The notes under the pieces: generated by a model | Told to the model about the DNA's origin: nothing | Database searches by the model: none | The model's input: only the letters and a program-made list of their open reading frames with translations | Assembly: GCA_029858465.1 (NCBI GenBank) | Contig: JAOUEZ010000005.1 | Location: 1 to 22,075, forward strand | Source of the DNA: Thermoplasmata archaeon | GTDB taxonomy: Archaea; Thermoplasmatota; Thermoplasmata; UBA10834; DTMW01 | DNA length: 22,075 bases | Direction: 5' to 3' | Shown here: piece after piece, positions 1-5,912 of the stretch | Numbering within the stretch: position 1 is the stretch's first letter | How the letters are laid out: each line of letters begins with the position of its first letter | Program-made: the position numbers and the translations under genes

Positions 1-97
1 GGCCATATTACAAACACCTTTTAAAAACATGTTGTCGATAGTACATACATTGGGAAGATTACTGGAAAGGTAGTTTTTCATGCCCTTCATCCCTTTT

Positions 98-1123
98 CTA
101 TGAAAGCCACCTATCCAAGGACGAGATGGCTGCAGGAGGCTTGGATTCCGGGACCCTGTCGAGAGCGGAATTTATTCTATCTACGGAAAAGCTATGCTTG
201 TCGCACATGAAACCGATGATCGTTGGCCTTTGAACGGTTCCCCAATTTATTTTCTCAATATCGCAAATCTCTGGCTCCAGGAATATCCTCCTGAGCTGAT
301 CGAGTATCTCGATTTCCTTGACTTTTCCTGCGGAAACGGCTTTCTCGATTTTCCCGTATTCTTTGATTAATGAGAGCGCTTTCTTCGGGCCTATGCCTTT
401 GATTCCTGGGTTGAAATCGGTGCCTATCAATATGCCTATATCGACCAGTTGTTCCCTCGTTGCTCCAAGAGTCTTGAGAACATCCTCAAGATTAACCAAT
501 TCTGGCTCGATCTGGACGAATCGGTTGGATCTCGGAAGTCTCCGCCTGCCACTAATTGCGAGATTCCTGATAAGCCTTGGACAACCGAACAAGAGGGAAT
601 CGAAATCCTGGGATGCTGCGGCATGAGCCAGTCCTTTCATCGTCATGCAACTGGCCTGGGCCTCTCCCTCCGATGGAGCCTGAACCCACGGTATGCCTAA
701 TAATTCGAGCAGCTTCTTCGAGTCGTCAATCATCATCCCGGTGAGCCTGCTCGATCTTGTCGCCTTTGACCATGCCTTTCTGATGTCCCCCTCTGCCAAC
801 GCTTCGTGCCAGGCTGTCTCAGCGGCTCTTCTGGCCGCGATTCTTTCATCTATCGTATCTTTTTTCAGCTCGGGAGGCTCGCCGTCAAATACGAATATCG
901 GACGAATCCCTGCCTCGAGGAAGTTGATGCATCGATAGAACAATCCTGAGAGATGCGATGTGACCTCGCCGTCCCTGTTCCTGAGAGGCGTGCCATCCGG
1001 CTGTCTTATGATTGAGAGGAATTGGTATAACGAATTGAAAGCGTCAATTGCGATAGTCTTGCCCGCGAGATCCTTTAGGGAGATCGTCTTCCCTTCGACA
1101 AGCGCTGAGATGTCTACACCCAT
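98..1123 (-). CDS. fen: Flap endonuclease FEN-1
   Basis: Structure-specific 5' flap nuclease of lagging-strand replication and repair; it normally removes RNA primers and flaps while bound to the PCNA clamp. The 341-residue product matches archaeal FEN-1 in length. Visible active-site residues are D27 (IAIDAFN), D80 (VFDGEPPE), the E pair in PSEGEAQA, the D pair in SQDFDSLLFG and D in GTDFNPGIKGIGPKKAL, the last being the helix-hairpin-helix DNA-binding motif. The frame stays open upstream to a TTG at 1246, but the family begins MGVxI and that residue is the ATG at 1123, so I use it. A TATA-like box lies about 28 bases before it. The C-terminus (ISSLDRWLS) resembles a PCNA-interacting box but lacks the usual glutamine. 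Monocistronic, divergent from the next gene. Confidence 0.95.
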   Translation of the reverse strand: MGVDISALVEGKTISLKDLAGKTIAIDAFNSLYQFLSIIRQPDGTPLRNRDGEVTSHLSGLFYRCINFLEAGIRPIFVFDGEPPELKKDTIDERIAARRAAETAWHEALAEGDIRKAWSKATRSSRLTGMMIDDSKKLLELLGIPWVQAPSEGEAQASCMTMKGLAHAAASQDFDSLLFGCPRLIRNLAISGRRRLPRSNRFVQIEPELVNLEDVLKTLGATREQLVDIGILIGTDFNPGIKGIGPKKALSLIKEYGKIEKAVSAGKVKEIEILDQLRRIFLEPEICDIEKINWGTVQRPTIIGFMCDKHSFSVDRINSALDRVPESKPPAAISSLDRWLS

Positions 1124-1146
1124 CGGAAATCGCATAGACCTCTCGG

Positions 1147-1155
1147 ATACAAAAG
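1147..1155 (-). promoter_or_regulatory. Candidate TATA box of fen
   Basis: On the minus strand this reads CTTTTGTAT. Its centre is about 28 bases before the chosen ATG at 1123, which would give a nearly leaderless transcript. It is one of several boxes with the same spacing in this window. The call rests on spacing and composition only. Confidence 0.4.
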
Positions 1156-1264
1156 GGTTAGCTGGGGGGATCGATATTTCAATTATAGATTGGCAAAGTA
1201 TTATTACAAATAAACATATCAAACCGCTCCAGGCCTTTCGCAACAATCAAGATATTAGTGTGAA

Positions 1265-1462
1265 ATGAGGGGCGGGATGGAAATGGGCAAGAGGAAGTTG
1301 AGAAGCATCGACAAGCTCGAGCTAAGGCTCTGGAAATGTGCTTCGTGCAAAGGGCTCGAATGCGAGATCGTCTCATACAAGAGGCCCATAGGCTGCAATC
1401 TGCCTTCTGACAGGCAGGAAGATGTTTTTCCGGATTGGAAGCTGAGAGAAGTACTGAAGTGA
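1265..1462 (+). CDS. Small four-cysteine protein, function unknown
   Basis: A 65-residue basic protein that I cannot assign to a named family. It has four cysteines, C25, C28, C33 and C44 (CX2CX4CX10C) within WKCASCKGLEC and PIGCN, which could bind zinc or an iron-sulphur cluster. There is no membrane segment or signal peptide. The start is uncertain: in-frame ATGs lie at 1265, 1277 and 1283, and the G-rich stretch after the first (GAGGGGCGGG) could serve as a ribosome-binding site for the second or third. It sits alone on the plus strand between two minus-strand genes. The compact Cys pattern and codon use like the neighbours suggest it is real, but I infer no specific role. Confidence 0.6.
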   Translation: MRGGMEMGKRKLRSIDKLELRLWKCASCKGLECEIVSYKRPIGCNLPSDRQEDVFPDWKLREVLK

Positions 1463-1475
1463 AAAAGGCGAACGA

Positions 1476-1670
1476 TCATCTGCCGGTCGATTCTGGATGA
1501 GTCGGCAGGAAGACTATCATGAAACCTGAGACAATCCATCCGAGCAGTAAGAGGAATATCAAAAGATTCGCCCCGGTCGCCAGAGTGATAAGGAGCAAAA
1601 TTATCGGCATAAGAATTGCGAAATATAGGACAAGAAAGTCTTTGATTTTATCTGAGTCCATCGGTCTCAT
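1476..1670 (-). CDS. Small two-helix membrane protein, unknown
   Basis: A 64-residue protein, not assigned to a family. After a short charged N-terminus (MRPMDSDKIKD) it has two predicted membrane helices at about residues 12-29 and 33-54, joined by a tight turn (TGAN), then a short polar tail (PTHPESTGR). A helical hairpin with both ends on the same side is the expected topology. A good TATA-like box (TTTTATA) lies about 25 bases before the ATG at 1670, which supports a leaderless transcript and this start over the ATG at 1661. It lies 45 bases downstream of rpe on the same strand but appears to have its own promoter. Confidence 0.6.
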   Translation of the reverse strand: MRPMDSDKIKDFLVLYFAILMPIILLLITLATGANLLIFLLLLGWIVSGFMIVFLPTHPESTGR

Positions 1671-1690
1671 CCCGCAATATTGTTCTCGGA

Positions 1691-1698
1691 TATAAAAT
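1691..1698 (-). promoter_or_regulatory. Candidate TATA box of small membrane protein
   Basis: The minus strand reads ATTTTATATCC across this site. Its centre is about 25 bases before the ATG at 1670, the classical archaeal TATA-to-start distance for a leaderless mRNA. It is one of the cleaner matches in the window. Confidence 0.5.
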
Positions 1699-1715
1699 TG
1701 GCCTAAAAGCCCGAA

Positions 1716-2363
1716 TCATAAGGATTTCAGCTCATCGAGTGCTTTCTTGCGGTCAGGCGCGCCGAAAATGGAACTGCCAGCAGCCAAAATGTCGACCCCG
1801 TGATCCACACATATCCTGCCCGTATCGGCATTTATCCCTCCGTCGACCTCAATAAGAGTGGTTAGTCGCTCGTCGTCTATCACCCTGCGCGCCTCTCGTA
1901 TCTTCTTAGCTGCCTCGGGCATGAATTTCTGCCCAGCCCATCCTGGGTTCACGGTCATAATGAGGACAATATCGAGCAAAGGAAGGTATTTCTCTATCTT
2001 GGAGAAGGGCGTCGGTGGATTTATCGCCATCCCGGCTTTCTTTCCAGATTCTCTGATTATCTTCAGTGATTGTGTCACATCGCCTTTGGACTCGATATGT
2101 ACAGTTATATAATCCGAACCGGCACCCGCGAAGCTACTTGCCGTTCTCTCCGGATGATCGACCATCAGATGCGCGATGAAAGGGACCTGCGAGTATTTCT
2201 TAATTGATTTAATGACTCCTGGCCCGATTGTTATGTTCGGGACAAAGCTACCGTCCATCACATCGATATGGAGAAAATCGGCTCCCATGTCACTGATTTC
2301 TCTGACATCCTTCCCGAGATTGGCGAAATCTGCGGACAGCAGTGAGGGTGAGACTTTTACCAT
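1716..2363 (-). CDS. rpe: Ribulose-phosphate 3-epimerase
   Basis: Cytoplasmic TIM-barrel enzyme that interconverts D-ribulose 5-phosphate and D-xylulose 5-phosphate in the non-oxidative pentose phosphate pathway. The 215-residue length is normal. Family signatures are visible in order: SPSLLSADFANL at the N-terminus, LHIDVMDGSFVPN with H32 and D34, AHLMVDHPE with H65, the phosphate/substrate loop MTVNPGWAGQKF, and EVDGGIN with D174. H32, D34, H65 and D174 are the expected metal ligands, D34 and D174 the acid-base pair. The family is patchy in archaea, so it may help make pentoses for nucleotides where the oxidative branch is absent; that is inference. It starts at an ATG and diverges from the small zinc-protein gene across about 90 bases. 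Confidence 0.95.
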   Translation of the reverse strand: MVKVSPSLLSADFANLGKDVREISDMGADFLHIDVMDGSFVPNITIGPGVIKSIKKYSQVPFIAHLMVDHPERTASSFAGAGSDYITVHIESKGDVTQSLKIIRESGKKAGMAINPPTPFSKIEKYLPLLDIVLIMTVNPGWAGQKFMPEAAKKIREARRVIDDERLTTLIEVDGGINADTGRICVDHGVDILAAGSSIFGAPDRKKALDELKSL

Positions 2364-2423
2364 CTGATGCCGTATCCATGAAATGGCACATAACGCTTTT
2401 CAATCCGCGATGGAGACGTCAGG

Positions 2424-2433
2424 TTTTTTTAAT
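2424..2433 (+). promoter_or_regulatory. Candidate TATA box of small zinc protein
   Basis: TTTTTTTAAT centred about 26 bases before the ATG at 2455. This supports both a leaderless transcript and the choice of 2455 over the upstream in-frame ATG at 2383, which lies before the box and could not be on that transcript. Confidence 0.45.
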
Positions 2434-2454
2434 CGAAGGCTATTATTCTCTTCG

Positions 2455-2673
2455 ATGGCCGAAGCGCGTCATACCACGGAAGAGCCGAAAAAATGCGATG
2501 TGAGAGGGTGCTCGGAGCCTGCTGAGAGGTCAATTAGCTCGAAGAAAGTCGAGAAGTCTGGCCTTTCCATCCCGGAATCAACCGACAAAAGGGTGCACCT
2601 CTGCAAGAAGCATTACCGGGAATTCAAGAAGAAGACTAAAAAAGACAGAGAAGTGGAGCGCCTCGGATGGTGA
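2455..2673 (+). CDS. Small zinc-binding archaeal protein, unknown role
   Basis: A 72-residue basic protein with a likely metal site made of C14 and C19 (KCDVRGC) and C50 and H53 (HLCKKHYREFKKKTKKDR). A Cys/Cys...Cys/His arrangement followed by a strongly basic helix suggests a small zinc-binding protein that contacts RNA or DNA. I recall similar LCxxHY...KK proteins as conserved hypotheticals in euryarchaea but know no proven function. An in-frame ATG at 2383 would add 24 unconserved-looking residues (MAHNAFQSAMETSG...); the TATA-like box at 2424-2433 favours 2455. A T-run just after the stop probably ends the transcript. Confidence 0.7.
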   Translation: MAEARHTTEEPKKCDVRGCSEPAERSISSKKVEKSGLSIPESTDKRVHLCKKHYREFKKKTKKDREVERLGW

Positions 2674-2679
2674 TTATTA

Positions 2680-2687
2680 TTTTTTTC
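2680..2687 (+). terminator. T-run terminator after small zinc protein
   Basis: Seven consecutive T in an AT-only stretch (ATTATTATTTTTTT) directly follow the stop codon at 2671-2673. Archaeal RNA polymerase can stop at such T-runs without a hairpin. The same AT-rich stretch might also act as a promoter element for the next gene. Confidence 0.4.
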
Positions 2688-2768
2688 TCCAAAGGATTAA
2701 AGCCAATCCGAAGATAGACCATTTCGGCGAGTCAGACGGTCAAGAATAAGACATATTTTGCACAGTTC

Positions 2769-3848
2769 ATGTCCAGCGGCGGATTGTTTGCTGCTGCGAT
2801 ATACATACCGATAGTCCTAGACCAAGAATTTGCAGCGAGCAAATTAACAATAGGACTGATCGTGACCGCCTACGCGACAGCTCTTTTTCTGGCATCGGTA
2901 TTGATCGGAAGAGCCGCCGACGTGAAAGGTCGCAGGAAATTCCTCAGAATGGGGTTTGCCCTCGCATCTTTTGCTTTGCTACTGCAGATATTCGCGGATT
3001 CGCCAGTTCTTCTGTTATTGGCAAGGATTCTGTTGGGAACTGCCGTCGGGACAATTCAGTCCGTCCTTGTGGCTTATTTCATTTATGAGACAAAGGGTAA
3101 GATTGGAAAATTTTCCTCGTTCAGTGCCCTTGGCTGGGGTTTTGGATCATTAGCCGCCGGCATAATCGGCGACTATCTCCTGGTATTCATTTTCTCCGCG
3201 GGCCTGATGATATGCGCGACAGTCGCCGTCTTCAGCCTCCCGGAGACCATTGAGAAAAAACAGTTCGTTCCATTGTTTCCCAGAAAGATCTTTAGGGATA
3301 ACTATGCAGTCTATTCCTCCGTTCTCATCAGGCACATCGGCGCTAATCTTGTATGGGTCACCTATCCGCTTTTCCTGATAGATGTCCTGGGGGCCCCTCC
3401 ATTCTGGGTCGGGGCTGTCTATGCGACAAATGCTGTTACTCAGTTTCTCGTGATGAGAAGATTGGACGAATATAACTCGATATACCTCATTCGCATCGGA
3501 TTTGTCCTCTCCGCTGCAACATTCCTCCTTTTCTCGATCACTCAGACTTATCTTGAGATACTGCCGCTCCAGATAGTGCTCGCATTTTCGTGGGCATCCC
3601 TATACGTCGGGAGCTTGAAGTTCGTGACCGAGAGGAGCCCTGAGAAGGCAACATCCGTTGGTTGGCTGCACGGAGTGATCAGCATAGCGGGGATAATCGG
3701 TCCTGTTCTTGGCGGAACCTTGAACGACGTGATTGGATACCGCCTCACGATGATTGCCGCGGTGGGGCTGTCAATCGCGGGCTTTCTCGTATTCATTGTT
3801 TCAAGGAGAAGGGAGCGAAGAACCTCGTCTCCGACAATCTCGCGATAG
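2769..3848 (+). CDS. MFS transporter (start uncertain)
   Basis: A polytopic major facilitator superfamily protein, 359 residues from this ATG. The loop between helices 2 and 3 carries the MFS motif A (GRAADVKGRRKFL), repeated weakly in the second half (GGTLNDVIGYRLTM). Roughly eleven to twelve hydrophobic helices are visible, ending in a basic tail (SRRRERRTSS). The substrate cannot be told. The start is a problem: this ATG lies inside what looks like helix 1 (codons just upstream read TYFAQF), and the only upstream codons in frame before a TAG at 2715-2717 contain no ATG, GTG or TTG, only an ATT at 2721. Either the protein has a shortened first helix or initiation is unusual. No clear ribosome-binding site. 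tRNase Z follows 37 bases later. Confidence 0.85.
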   Translation: MSSGGLFAAAIYIPIVLDQEFAASKLTIGLIVTAYATALFLASVLIGRAADVKGRRKFLRMGFALASFALLLQIFADSPVLLLLARILLGTAVGTIQSVLVAYFIYETKGKIGKFSSFSALGWGFGSLAAGIIGDYLLVFIFSAGLMICATVAVFSLPETIEKKQFVPLFPRKIFRDNYAVYSSVLIRHIGANLVWVTYPLFLIDVLGAPPFWVGAVYATNAVTQFLVMRRLDEYNSIYLIRIGFVLSAATFLLFSITQTYLEILPLQIVLAFSWASLYVGSLKFVTERSPEKATSVGWLHGVISIAGIIGPVLGGTLNDVIGYRLTMIAAVGLSIAGFLVFIVSRRRERRTSSPTISR

Positions 3849-3885
3849 AAATGTTTTTCATTGAGCCATCACCATCAACCCGGGG

Positions 3886-4797
3886 ATGAGAGCAGTATTT
3901 CTCGGCACTGGCGGCACATATCCATGCACCGAGAGAAACGTCGCTTCGGTGGCAATCCAGTTGACCAGGGACGTCGCTCTTTTTGATTGTGGCGAGGGCA
4001 CGCAAAGGCAGTTCATGAGATCGAACATATCGTTCATGAACACGCGATGGATATTCATCACTCATTATCACGGTGATCATTTTCTCGGCGTGCCAGGACT
4101 GATTCAAAGCATGAACCTTAATGATAGAAAGCGCCCGATCGACATTTACGGACCCGAAGGAACCATACATCTCATGAGCCAATTGCTCACGGCAGGATAT
4201 TTTGCCCCCGGGTTCCAGATAACCGCTCACGATGTCGAGCCTGGAGATAAGGCGATCTTAGATGGATTCGATGTAGAAGTTGCGCGAGCGGATCATACTG
4301 TTCCGACACTCGCATATGGACTGGTCGAGAAGGAAAGGCCGGGAAGATTCGATACAAAGAAAGCCGATGAGCTCGGAGTACCCAAAGGGCCACTCTACAG
4401 AAAGCTACAGCTCGGACAGGAAATCAAGGTGGGAGGGAGGACGATTCATCCTTCCGATGTGCTAGGGCCAGCACGCCAGGGCAGAAAAGTCGTGTACTCA
4501 GGCGACACGAGGCCTTGCAGGCAAGTGCGCGACCTCGCTCTGAAAGCAGATCTCTTGATTCACGACGCCACTCTTCTCACCAAAGAGGGAGTGATGGCCG
4601 CAGATTTCGGCCATTCAACCCCGGCAGAAGCTGCACAGATCGCCCGAGATGCGGGAGCGAGAGCGCTCGCACTTATACATTTTAGTCCGAGATATAAGGG
4701 CCAGAAAGTGCTGGAGGAGGAGGCCAAGGAGATATTTCCAAATTCCTTTGCCCCTGCGGATTTGGACGAATTTGTGATACGGATAAGCGATCGATAA
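3886..4797 (+). CDS. rnz: tRNase Z (3' tRNA endonuclease)
   Basis: Cytoplasmic metallo-beta-lactamase-fold endonuclease that cuts precursor tRNAs after the discriminator base so that CCA can be added. At 303 residues it is the short homodimeric form. The dinuclear zinc site is visible: THYHGDH with H60, H62, D64 and H65, H in RADHTVPTLAYGL, D in SGDTRPC and H in LIHFSPRY; the catalytic-region motif FGHSTPAEAAQIA is also present. The exosite motif GVPKGPLYRKLQLG, typical of this family, is intact. Tyrosine replaces the more usual leucine in THxHGDH, a conservative change. The ATG at 3886 gives the canonical N-terminus (MRAVFLGTGG). It follows the MFS gene by 37 bases and may be co-transcribed, though TTTTTC about 28 bases upstream could be its own weak box. 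Confidence 0.95.
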   Translation: MRAVFLGTGGTYPCTERNVASVAIQLTRDVALFDCGEGTQRQFMRSNISFMNTRWIFITHYHGDHFLGVPGLIQSMNLNDRKRPIDIYGPEGTIHLMSQLLTAGYFAPGFQITAHDVEPGDKAILDGFDVEVARADHTVPTLAYGLVEKERPGRFDTKKADELGVPKGPLYRKLQLGQEIKVGGRTIHPSDVLGPARQGRKVVYSGDTRPCRQVRDLALKADLLIHDATLLTKEGVMAADFGHSTPAEAAQIARDAGARALALIHFSPRYKGQKVLEEEAKEIFPNSFAPADLDEFVIRISDR

Positions 4798-4885
4798 AGC
4801 TTATTCGTCTCGGACTCCGATTCGATAGTTTCTTATACGAAAGAATAAATCAACGAAACGGCCAGCGTAATATGCATTGCTTAGA

Positions 4886-4899
4886 GAATTTCGAAATTC
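4886..4899. promoter_or_regulatory. 14-bp perfect palindrome upstream of ABC genes
   Basis: GAATTTCGAAATTC is a perfect 14-base palindrome in the 148-base gap before the first ABC ATPase gene. An AT-rich TAATATGC at 4868-4875 could be a TATA box, which would place the transcription start near 4897, inside the palindrome. That is a usual position for an archaeal repressor operator. The rest of the gap (4798-4945) shows another possible box (TTCTTATACG, near 4829-4839) but no gene. Confidence 0.4.
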
Positions 4900-4945
4900 A
4901 TTGATATCATGAGACGCTGCGGCCAACGATAGGGGTTGAATTCCT

Positions 4946-5911
4946 ATGGCATTGCTGGAAGTGAGTAACCTAAAGACATATTTTACGACTCTTGAAGGCA
5001 CCGTCCAGGCAGTCGATGATGTGAGTTTTGAATTGGATAAAGGAACAGCCATGGGACTGGCGGGAGAATCCGGATGTGGAAAGACCACCGCCGCACTTTC
5101 TATTATGAGACTGCTCCCTTCGAACGGGTATATAAAACAAGGCTCAATTACATTCGATGGGAAAAACATCGTGAAAATGAATCCTGTGAAGCTTCGACGC
5201 ACCCGCTGGAAGGAGATGTCGATAGTCTTCCAAGGCGCAATGAACGCTCTCAACCCTGTAAAGAGGGTCGGTGATCAGATTGTTGAGCCAATTCTCCTGC
5301 ACGAGAAGGTCACCGAAGCGACCGCAAGAAAAAGAACGAAGGAGCTTTTCGAGCTTGTCGGAATCAGCCCCGACAGAATCGATGATTACCCTCACGAGTT
5401 CAGCGGGGGGATGAGGCAGAGAGTCATGATTGCAATGGCTTTAGCCTGTTGGCCCAAATTGATCATCGCAGACGAACCGACAACTGCTCTCGATGTCATG
5501 ATTCAAGCACAAATTATCAGACTTTTAAAGAATCTCCAGAAAGAGCTGGACCTGGCACTCATTATGATTTCGCATGACCTTTCAGTCCTGGCTGAGACCT
5601 GCGAATTCCTTTGCATAATGTATGCTGGGAAGATAGTGGAAAAGGGAAGCTCCGTACATATTTTCAAGCATCCGAGACATCCTTATACGAGAGGTCTCGT
5701 AGCGGCTTTCCCGAATATCAAAGGAGAGAAATTCATGCCCGAACCGATCCCCGGCAATCCTCCAAACCTGATACATCCACCCATAGGATGCAGATTTTCG
5801 GACAGATGCAAGTATAAGCAGCAAATATGTGACCAGAAAGAGCCCCCGCTATTCGAGTTTGAACCCGGTCATTACGTTGCCTGTCATCTCGTTCAGAAGG
5901 GGGTGATCTGA
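4946..5911 (+). CDS. ABC transporter ATPase, OppD/DppD type
   Basis: One of the two ATPases that drive Opp/Dpp-family import of peptides, nickel or sugars on the cytoplasmic face of the membrane. All nucleotide-binding motifs are intact in the 321 residues: Walker A GESGCGKTT at 40-48, Q-loop Q96 (VFQGAMNALNP, typical of the D subunit), signature FSGGMRQR 152-159, Walker B LIIADEP 172-178 and switch histidine H210. The C-terminal extension has the family's four-Cys region (GCRFSDRC, QIC, VACHL), which binds a 4Fe-4S cluster in some OppD proteins. A Shine-Dalgarno-like AGGGGTTGA ends six bases before the ATG. The stop is one base before the next gene's ATG, so the two are co-translated. No permease or substrate-binding gene is in the window, so the substrate is unknown. 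Confidence 0.93.
   Translation: MALLEVSNLKTYFTTLEGTVQAVDDVSFELDKGTAMGLAGESGCGKTTAALSIMRLLPSNGYIKQGSITFDGKNIVKMNPVKLRRTRWKEMSIVFQGAMNALNPVKRVGDQIVEPILLHEKVTEATARKRTKELFELVGISPDRIDDYPHEFSGGMRQRVMIAMALACWPKLIIADEPTTALDVMIQAQIIRLLKNLQKELDLALIMISHDLSVLAETCEFLCIMYAGKIVEKGSSVHIFKHPRHPYTRGLVAAFPNIKGEKFMPEPIPGNPPNLIHPPIGCRFSDRCKYKQQICDQKEPPLFEFEPGHYVACHLVQKGVI
5899..5908 (+). promoter_or_regulatory. Strong Shine-Dalgarno for second ABC ATPase
   Basis: GGGGGTGATC differs by one base from the full anti-16S complement GGAGGTGATC and ends four bases before the ATG at 5913. It lies inside the end of the upstream gene, consistent with translational coupling of the two ATPases. Confidence 0.75.
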
Positions 5912-5912
5912 A

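Noticed and set aside
2383..2454. Upstream extension of the small zinc protein (24 residues from the ATG at 2383)
   Set aside because: The extension lies upstream of and across the best TATA box and has no conserved feature; the ATG at 2455 fits the promoter geometry.
3793..4230. A 145-codon minus-strand frame opposite tRNase Z
   Set aside because: It overlaps the conserved metal-binding region of tRNase Z in the mirror frame and has no independent support.
4902..4909. TGATATCA palindrome beside the 14-bp palindrome
   Set aside because: Eight-base palindromes are expected by chance in AT-rich intergenic DNA; I do not treat it as a separate site.
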